From: a bacterium
GTDB taxonomy: Bacteria > Patescibacteriota > Saccharimonadia > Saccharimonadales > Saccharimonadaceae
NCBI GenBank assembly: GCA_030429445.1
Contig: JAUIFG010000002.1
Coordinates: 1 to 64,000 of the forward strand
DNA: 64,000 nucleotides
Direction: 5' to 3'
Of the stretch, positions 37,995-47,344 are shown piece after piece. The notes under the pieces were generated by a model. That model worked only from the letters and a program-made list of their open reading frames with translations, had not been told where the DNA came from and did not search any database. Numbering within the stretch: position 1 is the first letter of the stretch; each line of letters opens with the position of its first letter. The translations under genes were made by a program, and so were the position numbers.

Positions 37995-38777
37995 TCATAT
38001 GCGAAACAACTTTTCGGCATTCTGTGTAGTCGTGGTCGCTAGCTCTTCTAGCGATACGCCACGTAATCGAGCGTGATGTTGCGCGATATCAACAATACGA
38101 GCCGGTTCATTTGTTGTACCACGATGAGGCACGGGTGCGAGGAACGGCGCATCAGTCTCGAGTAACATTCGTTCAATCGGAATATTTGCATACAGTTTTT
38201 GCTGTTCGCTATTTTTCGTAAATGTACTGATTCCATTGATACCAACAAACAGTCCGTGCTCGAAAGCTTTTTCCAAATTTTTTTGATTGTCAGTAAAACT
38301 ATGTAGCACTCCACGTAACCCAGAAAAATTATCGAATACCGGCCAAAAATCATCAAAAGCTTCGCGCACATGAAAGACAATTGGCAAATCATTGTCGAGC
38401 GCTATTTGCACCTGCGCCTCGAGTGCCAATATCTGCACCTCACGCGGGCTATGATTATAAAAATAATCCAATCCAATCTCGCCAACCGCCACAACAGTTT
38501 TTTGCTTTGCTAAATCAGCAATATCACCATAACCATCCTTTGTATCATGAGGATGAACACCCACAGTTGCAAACGTGTTTTTGTGTTCAACCGCAAACTT
38601 CACCGCATTGGCAGAACTTTGATTACTCGTACCAACGACTATTATTTTTGACACGCCAGCATCAGTAGCATGCTTTAACGTTTGTTCGACTGGCAGGGGA
38701 TAATCAGACTCATGAATGTGACAATGAGTATCAACAAATCGAACTTGAGAATTAGGCGCTAGGGGCTGACTGTTCAT
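37995..38777 (-). CDS. TatD family metal-dependent hydrolase/DNase
   Basis: 260 aa from MNSQPLAPNSQ. TIM-barrel amidohydrolase motifs: VDTHCHIHES (HxH), AVGEIGLDYFY (Glu), PIVFHVREAF (His), VLHSFTD (His), LLETDAPFLAPVPHRGTTNEP (Asp). 3'-5' exonuclease/tRNA hydrolase family. The start overlaps the metG end by 26 nt; longer options would extend deeper into metG. Cotranscribed with metG. Confidence 0.9.
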   Translation of the reverse strand: MNSQPLAPNSQVRFVDTHCHIHESDYPLPVEQTLKHATDAGVSKIIVVGTSNQSSANAVKFAVEHKNTFATVGVHPHDTKDGYGDIADLAKQKTVVAVGEIGLDYFYNHSPREVQILALEAQVQIALDNDLPIVFHVREAFDDFWPVFDNFSGLRGVLHSFTDNQKNLEKAFEHGLFVGINGISTFTKNSEQQKLYANIPIERMLLETDAPFLAPVPHRGTTNEPARIVDIAQHHARLRGVSLEELATTTTQNAEKLFRI

Positions 38778-40290
38778 TCTGACTTGGATTCGGTGTTTGT
38801 GGTTTTGGTGGACTCGAGGCGTGTGGATCTGGCGTGTGTTTATAGATTTTCGGAAATAGCATACGGCCCTGATCAACAACTGTACCGGTTTCGAATGTTT
38901 TGTGGATATATTGAGCAGTATTCGGCATAAATGGCACTAGCAAGTCAGCGATTTGCAATAGCGTGCCGACCGCGGTTGCCAAAATCTCACCCAAGTGCTC
39001 TTCGGCATCTTTGTCTTTTTCTCTGTTCTTTGCAACTTCCCATGGCTTTACGCTTTCTAGGTATTGATTCAAGTTGCGGACATTACCCCAGACGCTGTCT
39101 AGTGCCTCGTTAAATTTCAAATCTTCCATTGCCAAACGATACGGCTGCATGTCATGTTCGGATTGCGGAGCGCCACCAATGACACCAGCTTGATAGCGAG
39201 TAATCATCGCGCTGACACGCTGAACCAAATTGCCCAAATCATTACCTAGTTCAGTATTGTATGCAGTCTCAAACTTCTCCCACGTGAAATCACCATCTTC
39301 TTGCGTTGGAATATGCCGAGCAAAGAAATAACGAAAAGCATCGACACCATACCCATCAATAATCTCGTTTGGATCGACAACATTACCAACTGTCTTGCTC
39401 ATCTTTGCACCACCAACATTTACAAATCCATGAACCAACAAAGTCTTTGGTAACGAAACACCCATACCGAGAAGCATAGCGGGCCAAATGCCTGCATGAA
39501 ATCGCAAAATATCTTTACCAATAACCTGTATTTCAGCCGGCCAATAATCCTGCCATTCAGGGTGATCAGGAAAACCAAGTACCGTTAAGTAGTTGGGAAG
39601 TGCATCAACCCAAACATAAATTATTTGCTCTGGGTCACCAGGGACTGGCACACCCCAGCTGAGATTCTTTTTGGGACGACTGATGCTAACATCTTTGATA
39701 CCTTCCTTTATCATCTCCAGGAATTCCTTTTTTCGAAATTCTGGGACAATTTTCATTTCGTCTTTTTTGATTGCCTCACGAATTTTATCAGTAAACGCGC
39801 TTGCTTTTAGGTAGTAGTTTTCTTCACTAATTCGTTCATATGGCTTTTGATGGTCTGGACAAGTGCCGTTTGTTGCTTCGACTTCCTTATCGGTAAAAAA
39901 TGCCTCGTGACCGGTACAATACCACCCCTCATATTTTCCTTTATAGATATAGGGGAGTAGCTTTTGCCAAATCCACTGAACCGCTGCAACATGATGATCA
40001 TCCGTTGTGCGAATAAAATCCGTATACCCAGCACCTACTTTTTTCATTAATGCTTCAAAGTTCAAGTAGGTCTGATCGGTGTAGGCTTTTGGGGTAAGGT
40101 TTTGTTCCGCAGCTTTTGCAGCAATCTTGTTTCCGTGTTCATCTGTACCCACCTGGAATCGTACTTTTTGACCGTTCTGCTCTTGATAACGAGCCCATAT
40201 ATCTGCCAGTAGATAATCAAGGGCATTACCAATGTGCGGATTGGCATTCACATACGGAATAGCTGTAGTAACGTAAAGATTTTTTCCCAT
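38752..40290 (-). CDS. metG: methionyl-tRNA synthetase
   Basis: 512 aa class I synthetase: PYVNANPHIGNALDY (HIGH site), WYCTGHEAFFTDKEV and CPDH in the CP domain, KMSKTVGNVVDP (KMSKS), then the anticodon-binding helices. The C-terminal about 25 residues form a Pro/Ser-rich tail (HASSPPKPQTPNPSQ) instead of a tRNA-binding dimer domain. An extended -10 lies 8 nt before the ATG. Confidence 0.95.
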   Translation of the reverse strand: MGKNLYVTTAIPYVNANPHIGNALDYLLADIWARYQEQNGQKVRFQVGTDEHGNKIAAKAAEQNLTPKAYTDQTYLNFEALMKKVGAGYTDFIRTTDDHHVAAVQWIWQKLLPYIYKGKYEGWYCTGHEAFFTDKEVEATNGTCPDHQKPYERISEENYYLKASAFTDKIREAIKKDEMKIVPEFRKKEFLEMIKEGIKDVSISRPKKNLSWGVPVPGDPEQIIYVWVDALPNYLTVLGFPDHPEWQDYWPAEIQVIGKDILRFHAGIWPAMLLGMGVSLPKTLLVHGFVNVGGAKMSKTVGNVVDPNEIIDGYGVDAFRYFFARHIPTQEDGDFTWEKFETAYNTELGNDLGNLVQRVSAMITRYQAGVIGGAPQSEHDMQPYRLAMEDLKFNEALDSVWGNVRNLNQYLESVKPWEVAKNREKDKDAEEHLGEILATAVGTLLQIADLLVPFMPNTAQYIHKTFETGTVVDQGRMLFPKIYKHTPDPHASSPPKPQTPNPSQNEQSAPSA

Positions 40291-40298
40291 TAATCAAT

Positions 40299-40307
40299 AT
40301 TATACCA
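40299..40307 (-). promoter_or_regulatory. extended -10 of metG (leaderless-type)
   Basis: Minus-strand TGGTATAAT ending 8 nt before the metG ATG. No good -35 at 17 nt, as expected for an extended -10 promoter. Confidence 0.65.
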
Positions 40308-40347
40308 GGTATGACAAATATTTATGAGAGTAGTGGAGTGAAACTCT

Positions 40348-40914
40348 CTACAATGACGATTCGTTATTACTAAGTCCATAGAGTAAAAGATCACCACCAG
40401 ATGCGTACCACCGTATATTTCCACAAGCCAAATCATCATCGTCCAAAATTCCGTCAACATCCTGCGCAAGAGATTGAGGTGTATTGTACACAATAATACT
40501 TACCCCCGGAGCGCTATTGGTAGAACACCCGTTATAGGTATCTCCATCATTATCATATCTCCAAGAACTAGTAGGGATACCGGCGACGTTCGGCGTAGAC
40601 TGGAGATAATTGCTAAAATTAGCGGCACTGGATATGAGACTAGGTATGGTTGGGTTGCCACTACCCGTCAAACTACTGTCGTTATCTCTTGGCCAAGCCG
40701 CATACCCCCCTTGTACAACGAATAATTGGAAGGCCTTTTCAACCTTCTTAAGCCCATCGGCAAAGGAGCTCGCATTTGCTCTGTCTGAAATTCCAGTATA
40801 GGCAACCGTCACAATTGCTGCCAAAATACCAATCACGACCACGACTATTAATAATTCAACGATAGTGAAGCCTTTATCAGAAGAATTTCTTGGCGACGCC
40901 CACGGGTACTTCAT
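40348..40914 (-). CDS. type IV pilin-like protein
   Basis: 188 aa, MKYPWASPRNSSDK/GFTIVELLIVVVVIG. The variable domain carries acidic stretches that may bind calcium (WRYDNDGDTYNGC, DVDGILDDDDLACG). An extended -10 (TGTTATCAT) ends 7 nt before the ATG. Sits alone between rsmA and metG. Confidence 0.9.
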   Translation of the reverse strand: MKYPWASPRNSSDKGFTIVELLIVVVVIGILAAIVTVAYTGISDRANASSFADGLKKVEKAFQLFVVQGGYAAWPRDNDSSLTGSGNPTIPSLISSAANFSNYLQSTPNVAGIPTSSWRYDNDGDTYNGCSTNSAPGVSIIVYNTPQSLAQDVDGILDDDDLACGNIRWYASGGDLLLYGLSNNESSL

Positions 40915-40963
40915 GCCTCTTATGATAACATACCGCTTTAGAGTACTCGGCTTAGCCTTACGA

Positions 40964-41728
40964 CTATTGATCAGTTATCAATCTTTTCCAATCTTCGATA
41001 GATAAATCTTCAGCACGATTATCGGGCGATATGCCTGCATGTTCGAGCATTTTTTCTACTTCAACTTTAGAGATACCCAATCCACCCGACAGGGCAGATC
41101 GGAGCTTTTTACGCTTGGCAGAAAAGCCGGCTTTTACCATGTGAAAGAAGGCTTTTTCCCGATCTGGAGCAACTAGTGGCTGATGACGCATTTTTAGTAT
41201 TACAACCTGACTGTCAACACGTGGCGGCGGCGTAAACATCTTTGCCGGTACAATATCGCCAAGCGAAATCTCAGCAAAAACTTGGGCGCTTATAGCCAAA
41301 ATACTCATATTACCCGGCTGTGCGGCTAGACGCTCTGCAACCTCACGTTGCACTAACAAAACCGCTATAGATGGTCGGTTTTGTGAAATAGTTAACATGT
41401 TAACTATCTTCCCCGTGATGTAGTAGGGAACGTTGGCAACGACTTTGTAACCCTCAGGTAACGTGGATAGATCAAACGACAATATATCGTTATTGATAAC
41501 TTTTAGATTCTTGCCCGGGAATTGTCCAGGCAATTTGCGAGCAAGCTCTTGATCAAACTCAACCGCCGTCACCTGGCCTGCCCTACGCAATAACTCTGAC
41601 GTTAACGTACCAAGTCCTGGGCCAATTTCGAGTATTGTATCATCGGGATCAACGTCAGCGCATTCAGCAATATGTGCCAATGCATCACGATCATGCAGCC
41701 AATGCTGACCTAGTGATTTATCAGGCAT
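40964..41728 (-). CDS. rsmA: 16S rRNA dimethyladenosine transferase RsmA (KsgA)
   Basis: 254 aa. KSLGQHWLHD at the N-terminus, SAM motif I LEIGPGLGTLTSELL, catalytic NVPYYITGKIV, and C-terminal FSAKRKKLRSAL. Dimethylates the two adjacent adenines near the 16S 3' end. Its ATG overlaps the stop of the Rpf-like gene by one base (TGATG). Confidence 0.94.
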   Translation of the reverse strand: MPDKSLGQHWLHDRDALAHIAECADVDPDDTILEIGPGLGTLTSELLRRAGQVTAVEFDQELARKLPGQFPGKNLKVINNDILSFDLSTLPEGYKVVANVPYYITGKIVNMLTISQNRPSIAVLLVQREVAERLAAQPGNMSILAISAQVFAEISLGDIVPAKMFTPPPRVDSQVVILKMRHQPLVAPDREKAFFHMVKAGFSAKRKKLRSALSGGLGISKVEVEKMLEHAGISPDNRAEDLSIEDWKRLITDQ

Positions 41729-42867
41729 CAGCGATAAATATCCTGTAAGCCAAGTGACGCACTACACGCTGGCCACGGCTGCCAGCCACGTCGTTCATAT
41801 AATCCACGGGCCGCTGCATCTTGCAACGCAGGTGGCGCATCCGCTGGGTCTTTGTAGCCACCATTATTTGCCCATGTCTCATAGCTAAATTGGTACGCCC
41901 CTCGATATCTTGGGTTATTCTTGTTGGCATAGTTACCGCCAGATTCACATTGACGAAGACGTGCCATCGCAGCCGCCAAGCCACCGCTTGCACCAATCAC
42001 TTCTACTTGTTCCTGTGGTTGTTCCAGAATAACCGTCTGAATTGCCTGACGACTTACTTCTTTCCCATTTTTAATAACAATCTGATACGTCACATTTTTT
42101 ACGCCGTTAACGCCTTTGGTTTTGATTTTACTATAACCAATCGGCTGATCAACATCGTGAACGTACCTTGTCGTGAAAGGAGCGTCCTCGCGAACGGTTT
42201 TTGTCTGAATTCCTTCGCGCCATATTGACACTGTCATTCCTGCGATAATTGATGTGTCTGTACTTGGCAAGATCCTATCTTTTTCACCCAGACCAATTCC
42301 TTCTGAATACAACATCTCTGCAATTGTTTCCTTGTGACTATAGGTTGTCGTTTTTGTACCATATAGATCCAGAGTGAACTTGGTTGCACGATCTATGTTT
42401 AGCACTTCACCGGCGCCGTCCGCAACAATATCAGTACTCGCAGATATGCTCGTGATGTCCTCGGGTTGTAATTTCAAACCTGCATCCTTCATGATTCCTT
42501 CGGCAGTTTGTGCAGCAGTCATTACCTTGATTCGCAATGTTCCGTCACTAATAATAACTGGGCGAGCTCTGTAGATATTTATCGTGTAGTCGTTCGCGAC
42601 TAATTGTTCATCGAGACCTGGCTCGACGACATCTTCTTTTGCCAAGACAATCCTCGCATCATCAATTGCATCACTCACACTTTGCGCGTATGTCAGAATA
42701 ACCCTGACATCACCCCTATCATGAAACGTCACCAATCGACCATCCTTGGCAGGATCACTGCTTTGTGCACTCACTTGATTGATCAGCGCGAAGGGAATCG
42801 AGAGCAAGACCAGAAGTGCCATGGCAACTCTGATAACAGTTTGGTGAAAAATCTGTATTCCCCTCAT
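41728..42867 (-). CDS. resuscitation-promoting factor-like protein (DUF348-G5-Rpf)
   Basis: 379 aa. Signal peptide (VAMALLVLLSIPFALINQVSA), DUF348 repeats from about residue 45 to 210 (DARIVLAKEDVVEPGLDEQL, MKDAGLKLQPEDITSI, LYSEGIGLGEKDRILP), a G5 domain (TRYVHDVDQPIGYSKIKTKG) and a C-terminal Rpf lysozyme-like domain with Glu in LRQCESGGNY, AYQFSYETW and WQPWPACSA. The domain order equals actinobacterial RpfB. It should be secreted and cleave peptidoglycan. GAGGAGG lies 11 nt upstream of the ATG. Confidence 0.9.
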   Translation of the reverse strand: MRGIQIFHQTVIRVAMALLVLLSIPFALINQVSAQSSDPAKDGRLVTFHDRGDVRVILTYAQSVSDAIDDARIVLAKEDVVEPGLDEQLVANDYTINIYRARPVIISDGTLRIKVMTAAQTAEGIMKDAGLKLQPEDITSISASTDIVADGAGEVLNIDRATKFTLDLYGTKTTTYSHKETIAEMLYSEGIGLGEKDRILPSTDTSIIAGMTVSIWREGIQTKTVREDAPFTTRYVHDVDQPIGYSKIKTKGVNGVKNVTYQIVIKNGKEVSRQAIQTVILEQPQEQVEVIGASGGLAAAMARLRQCESGGNYANKNNPRYRGAYQFSYETWANNGGYKDPADAPPALQDAAARGLYERRGWQPWPACSASLGLQDIYR

Positions 42868-42930
42868 AGATATAAAAACCTCCTCTGAAAGGCTACTTGT
42901 AGTATAGCCGAAATACGGCCTGTAGACAAT

Positions 42931-43407
42931 CTATCGTTCGTTCAAATTCTGATCCAAAGCAACTATCGCCTCATTTGATAAATTTGCTGGCAAACGAGAC
43001 CGCGCGAACCATGCAGCTTCACGTATTTCTCGAGTATCAATCTTTATTTTTTGCACCTCATCATCGTTAATACGAACATGGTACAAGGACGCAATATAAG
43101 GTATTTTCACTTCTGGCCGTCCAAGTTTTCGAAGATATTTGAAGGATGACTTTGGCAAGCTGAGACCTACTTCTTCTTGCAGCTCACGCCTTGCTGCGTC
43201 AACAGCCGATTCGCGACGTTTTAAGCCTCCCCCAGGCAATGTCCAATTCCCCTTTGATATAATGCCCTGAATCAGTAACACCCGATGCTGACGATCCGTC
43301 AGGATAACACGTGCGCGTTGACGTTTTGTGAGATAGGAGTAAACAATTAGACCCGCCACAAAGAACGGCGTAGCGATTCGTCCTGCGATTATATATCCCC
43401 GCCTCAT
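42931..43407 (-). CDS. NUDIX hydrolase
   Basis: 158 aa. Complete Nudix box GGGLKRRESAVDAARRELQE followed by EVGL, preceded by RVLLIQGIISKGNWTLPG. An N-terminal hydrophobic stretch (IATPFFVAGLIVYSYL) may anchor it. Hydrolyses nucleoside diphosphate-linked compounds; substrate unknown. The ATG overlaps the helicase stop (ATGA). Confidence 0.9.
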   Translation of the reverse strand: MRRGYIIAGRIATPFFVAGLIVYSYLTKRQRARVILTDRQHRVLLIQGIISKGNWTLPGGGLKRRESAVDAARRELQEEVGLSLPKSSFKYLRKLGRPEVKIPYIASLYHVRINDDEVQKIKIDTREIREAAWFARSRLPANLSNEAIVALDQNLNER

Positions 43408-45530
43408 ACTATCGGCTCGAGCCGTGCGTATTCAGCGTTTAGTTTTTTGACTCCGCCCCTGTCGAAACGAATGGTCACTGCTAGTCCATCGATTTCAGTA
43501 ACTTCACCCGCTCCAAAAGCAGGAGTCTTGACGCGATCACCAATTGAAAAAGGTAACTCATCACTGAAAAAACCATCGCCCGCCTTATCGATGCCGTGTA
43601 CCGGCTGATCGATTGCCACAACCTGATCACCCATGTCTGAAATAAAGCGCGAGACTTCGTTGTATGCTCGCTGACCAAATTGCAATCGAGATCGAGCATA
43701 TGTCAAATGTAATTCCTGACGGGCTCGTGTCATGCCAACATAACACAACCGTCGCTCTTCTTCGAGTTCGGCTGGACCCGAATCATAAACCCTACTGTGC
43801 GGAAAAATACCCTCTTCGAGCCCCACCATGAAAACAACAGGAAATTCCAAACCTTTGGCTGCGTGCAAAGTCATCAGTGTCACCTTGTCATGACCGGCCT
43901 GCTGATCACTACTCGCGATCAAGGCTGTTTCTTCCAAAAACTCTGGTAAATCCGTAAATACTCGAACGTCTGAAAGTAGTGAGCCAATATTTTCTTCACG
44001 CTCCTCTGCCTGTGGCGTACCATCCCGAAGATGATCGCGATAGTTAACAAGCGTCAATAAACGCTCGATAATATCAGTTGGCGCCGCACCATCAGACAAC
44101 ATAGATTGCAGTTCGCGAAAATGATTACCCAAAGAACCGAGAGAAGCCTTTGCCCTGGATGTCAGCCCGACACTATCGTGAATATTACACAGTGCATCAA
44201 TGATATCTCTATTGCTCTCTGCTTGCCATGTCAAAAACTTTTCCAGACTCTTGGTACCAACGCTACGAGCAGGGACGTTAACAATCCGACTAAAGCTCAG
44301 CCTATCATTTGGTTGATATACTACACGTAAATAGGCAATTATGTCTTTGATTTCTTTACGATCGTAGAATCGAACACCGCCGACTAGCTGGTAAGGGATT
44401 CGCTGTAAACGAAATGCTCGTTCAAGTGCCGCAGACTGCGCATTCATGCGGTAAAGTACTGCAAAATCATGATACTTTCTGGCCTTCATCGTAACGTGCG
44501 TTGCGATACGCCCCGCAATCAAACTAGCCTCCTCACTCTCGTCGTATGTTGCATGGACTTCGACTGGTGCGCCCTCACCCAAATCCGTCCAAAGTTTTTT
44601 ATCTGTACGAACTTTATTCTTGCTAATGACGGATTGCGCCACCTTTAGGATTGCGTTTGTTGAACGGTAATTTTGCTCTAATTTAATCACTGTTGTTTTT
44701 GGATAATCACGTTCAAAGTTCAAGATATTTGTAAAATCAGCACCACGCCAACTATAAATTGACTGCCAATCATCACCAACAACACAGATGTTTTGGTCTT
44801 TGTTCACGAGATATTTCACAATCATATATTGCGCCACGTTGGTATCCTGATACTCATCGATAAATACGTGCCGAAACTGATCCTGCCATTTTTTACGGAT
44901 ATCCTCATGCTCACGAAGCAGGCGCACTGTTTCGATTAACAAATCATCAAAATCGAGAGCACCTGCTTTTTTGCGCATGCTTTCATACTTTGCATATATA
45001 CGAGCAATGGTACGCATGTTTGGGTAATTGGCAGCTCCCTCCATATCCTCAGGGCTACGCATTTCATTTTTTGCATTGCTGATGATGCCACTAACAGCGC
45101 GAGGCTTGAACTGCTGACTATCAATTGATAGCTGCTTCATTGCCTGCTTTATCAAACCTTGTCGGTCGTCATCATCGTATATCACATAGTTCGACTGGAT
45201 ATTGATCGCATGACCATCCTGTCGTAGCATTCGAACACAAATGCCGTGAAATGTCCCCATCCATGGCATGTATGACCGAGGTACTTCTCCGCCCTCACCC
45301 TCAGTTAATGTCCAGACCCTCTGACGAAGTTCGCGAGCCGCCTTGTTTGTAAACGTAACTGCCAAAATCTGATGAGGCAAAATATCTTCCTTTTGCATCA
45401 AATAAGCAATGCGGTGCGCAACAGTCTTTGTCTTGCCACTACCCGCACCCGCCAAAATTAAAAGCGGTCCAGATGTTTGACGCACAGCCGAAGACTGCGC
45501 TGGATTTAGTCCCTCAAGAATTGATTCCAT
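43404..45530 (-). CDS. UvrD/PcrA superfamily 1 DNA helicase
   Basis: 708 aa. Motifs: GLNPAQSSAV (Q), LAGAGSGKTKTVAHR (Walker A), FIDEYQDTN (II), VVGDDWQSIYSWRGAD (III), LEQNYRST (IV), VTLMTLHAAKGLEFPVVFMVG (V), EERRLCYVGMTRARQ (VI), and a C-terminal Tudor-like region (GDRVKTPAFGAGEVTEIDG). Unwinds DNA in excision repair and at stalled forks. TATACT with TG ends 7 nt before the ATG. Confidence 0.93.
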   Translation of the reverse strand: MESILEGLNPAQSSAVRQTSGPLLILAGAGSGKTKTVAHRIAYLMQKEDILPHQILAVTFTNKAARELRQRVWTLTEGEGGEVPRSYMPWMGTFHGICVRMLRQDGHAINIQSNYVIYDDDDRQGLIKQAMKQLSIDSQQFKPRAVSGIISNAKNEMRSPEDMEGAANYPNMRTIARIYAKYESMRKKAGALDFDDLLIETVRLLREHEDIRKKWQDQFRHVFIDEYQDTNVAQYMIVKYLVNKDQNICVVGDDWQSIYSWRGADFTNILNFERDYPKTTVIKLEQNYRSTNAILKVAQSVISKNKVRTDKKLWTDLGEGAPVEVHATYDESEEASLIAGRIATHVTMKARKYHDFAVLYRMNAQSAALERAFRLQRIPYQLVGGVRFYDRKEIKDIIAYLRVVYQPNDRLSFSRIVNVPARSVGTKSLEKFLTWQAESNRDIIDALCNIHDSVGLTSRAKASLGSLGNHFRELQSMLSDGAAPTDIIERLLTLVNYRDHLRDGTPQAEEREENIGSLLSDVRVFTDLPEFLEETALIASSDQQAGHDKVTLMTLHAAKGLEFPVVFMVGLEEGIFPHSRVYDSGPAELEEERRLCYVGMTRARQELHLTYARSRLQFGQRAYNEVSRFISDMGDQVVAIDQPVHGIDKAGDGFFSDELPFSIGDRVKTPAFGAGEVTEIDGLAVTIRFDRGGVKKLNAEYARLEPIV

Positions 45531-45557
45531 TTATACCAGTATACAGTACCTTTTGGT

Positions 45558-46523
45558 CTAAATTCCAGGTCCTAGAATAAAGAAGGCAGCGACACCTAGT
45601 GATATAAAGACAACGATAACTAAAACGATCGCAATAACAACCCAATGCCCTGATTTTTGTTTTGCTGGATGATTGAGTGATTGATGTTCGTCATAAATAC
45701 CATGCGCGTTGTTGGCGACCGTTGCTTGAGGAGCGCTTTCTGGCTGCGGTGGATTTCCACTCTTGAGATGCTCGGTATCACCAGACTCAACAGTCATGAC
45801 GGACGCCCCTTGCGTAGCATCTTCTGGCGAGAGAGAAGTCTCTGACACTTCACGAGATTCCAACTTTGCTAATTCCGTATCCTCAGGACTTAGTTTTTTG
45901 TTAAGATTCGTTGGATCTAGCGCGCGCTGGTTGTCGCCACTGGTATCAATAGGTTTTTTATAACCATTGAGCATAATCGTATCGGCCGGAGCCTCCTCTT
46001 TATCGCCAAACGCATCGTTTAATTTCGGCATATTGGACGTTGGGGCTACTGTTGCCGGTTCAGCAACTGCTGGTGCTGACGCCCCTTCTGCTGGAGGTAT
46101 AGCACCTCCGAGGGGGCGTTTTTCGACTTGAGCATTAGGTAAAAACGGCGAGGAAACTGCTTGTTCTGCTGGCTGAAGTGGAGCTTGAGGCGCTGGCTCG
46201 GTGACCGGCTGCGTTGTATCGCTGGGATTGCTTGGGCTCTGATCGGGTGTTAATGGCGCAGATTGCAAAGGTGGCGTTGCTACATTGCTTGGAACTACTG
46301 GTACCTGAACTGCGGGTGGCTTGATATCCATGAACTGCCCACGACTCGATTGCACTGGAGGGGGTGCAACAGTAGGAGTAGGAGTAGGAGTAGGAGTAGG
46401 TACTCCGGTTGGCGCAACGGCGACCTGTCCAGCAGGGACTGGAGTGCTACTCGGTGCGGTATTGCCATTGCTCATCAAAGAATTAACAGCTTTATCTAAT
46501 TCATCAAAATCAATATCACCCAT
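45558..46523 (-). CDS. Pro-rich tail-anchored membrane protein
   Basis: 321 aa. About 290 residues of low-complexity Pro/Ala/Thr/Ser sequence, including a Pro-Thr repeat (VPTPTPTPTPTV) encoded by tandem hexamers, then one C-terminal helix (WVVIAIVLVIVVFISLGVAAFFIL) with almost nothing after it. The N-terminus MGDIDFDELDKAVNSLM is conserved-looking and acidic. Topology suggests a cytosolic tail-anchored protein. The ATG overlaps the tpiA stop (TAATG) and has GGAGA upstream. Function unknown. Confidence 0.8.
   Translation of the reverse strand: MGDIDFDELDKAVNSLMSNGNTAPSSTPVPAGQVAVAPTGVPTPTPTPTPTVAPPPVQSSRGQFMDIKPPAVQVPVVPSNVATPPLQSAPLTPDQSPSNPSDTTQPVTEPAPQAPLQPAEQAVSSPFLPNAQVEKRPLGGAIPPAEGASAPAVAEPATVAPTSNMPKLNDAFGDKEEAPADTIMLNGYKKPIDTSGDNQRALDPTNLNKKLSPEDTELAKLESREVSETSLSPEDATQGASVMTVESGDTEHLKSGNPPQPESAPQATVANNAHGIYDEHQSLNHPAKQKSGHWVVIAIVLVIVVFISLGVAAFFILGPGI
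46380..46410. repeat. tandem hexamer repeat (GGAGTA)n
   Basis: About five copies of a 6-bp unit encoding Pro-Thr dipeptides inside the tail-anchored protein gene. Length changes would stay in frame. Confidence 0.7.
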
Positions 46524-47314
46524 TATTTGCTCTCCATACCATGAGCTGTTTCAATAATTTTGACAAACTCGTGTTGGTTGAGACTGGCACCCCCAACCAA
46601 TAATCCATTAACTCCTTCAACCGATAAAAACGATGCCGCGTTACTGCCATTTGTACTGCCGCCATAGAGAACACGGACTTCCTTACTCGCTTTTTCACCA
46701 TACAGATGTGATATCTGATTACGAATTGTGCCGATAGCTTTTTTGAGATCATCGGGCGTGGGGACTTTGTGCTCAGAATAATTAGTACCGTCACTCAACG
46801 CCCAAACTGGCTCATAAGCTATTACTATTTCACTCATATCGCTACTGGTCACATTCGTCAATCCACCGAGTATTTGGTCGTGTAAAACATCACGCATTTC
46901 ACCAGACATTCGTTCATGGGCCGTTTCACCAACACAAAGGATTGGCTTGATATTATTCCGAAGAGCCGCTTGAACCTTACTGCGCACCTCCTTGTGATGT
47001 TCATGGAAAATATGACGTCGCTCACTGTGACCAACAATTGCATAGTCAACCAAACCTCTCAGTTGCGATGCTGACACTTCACCAGTAAACGCACCGTGAT
47101 CTCGCCAATAGAAGTTTTGAGCCGCTAATTTGAATTGGCGTCGATCAATCTGAAGACTAATGGGCTGCAAGGCAAGCATCGTCGGCGATAAAACTACTTC
47201 AACATCACGATGCGACTGCACTTTTGTCACTAGATGATGCACGTAAACACTGGCCTCATGAATAGTGAGGTTCATCTTCCAGTTACCGACAATCAATTTT
47301 TTGGTGGATGACAT
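46523..47314 (-). CDS. tpiA: triosephosphate isomerase
   Basis: 263 aa TIM barrel: VGNWKMN (Lys), IVGHSERRHIF (His), IVIAYEPVWALSDG (Glu), RVLYGGSTNGSNA (phosphate loop). Interconverts DHAP and glyceraldehyde 3-phosphate. Follows pgk by about 30 nt in a pyk-pgk-tpiA run. Confidence 0.95.
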   Translation of the reverse strand: MSSTKKLIVGNWKMNLTIHEASVYVHHLVTKVQSHRDVEVVLSPTMLALQPISLQIDRRQFKLAAQNFYWRDHGAFTGEVSASQLRGLVDYAIVGHSERRHIFHEHHKEVRSKVQAALRNNIKPILCVGETAHERMSGEMRDVLHDQILGGLTNVTSSDMSEIVIAYEPVWALSDGTNYSEHKVPTPDDLKKAIGTIRNQISHLYGEKASKEVRVLYGGSTNGSNAASFLSVEGVNGLLVGGASLNQHEFVKIIETAHGMESK

Positions 47315-47344
47315 TTTGCTTATGCTTTCTGTTGCTAGTTTATC

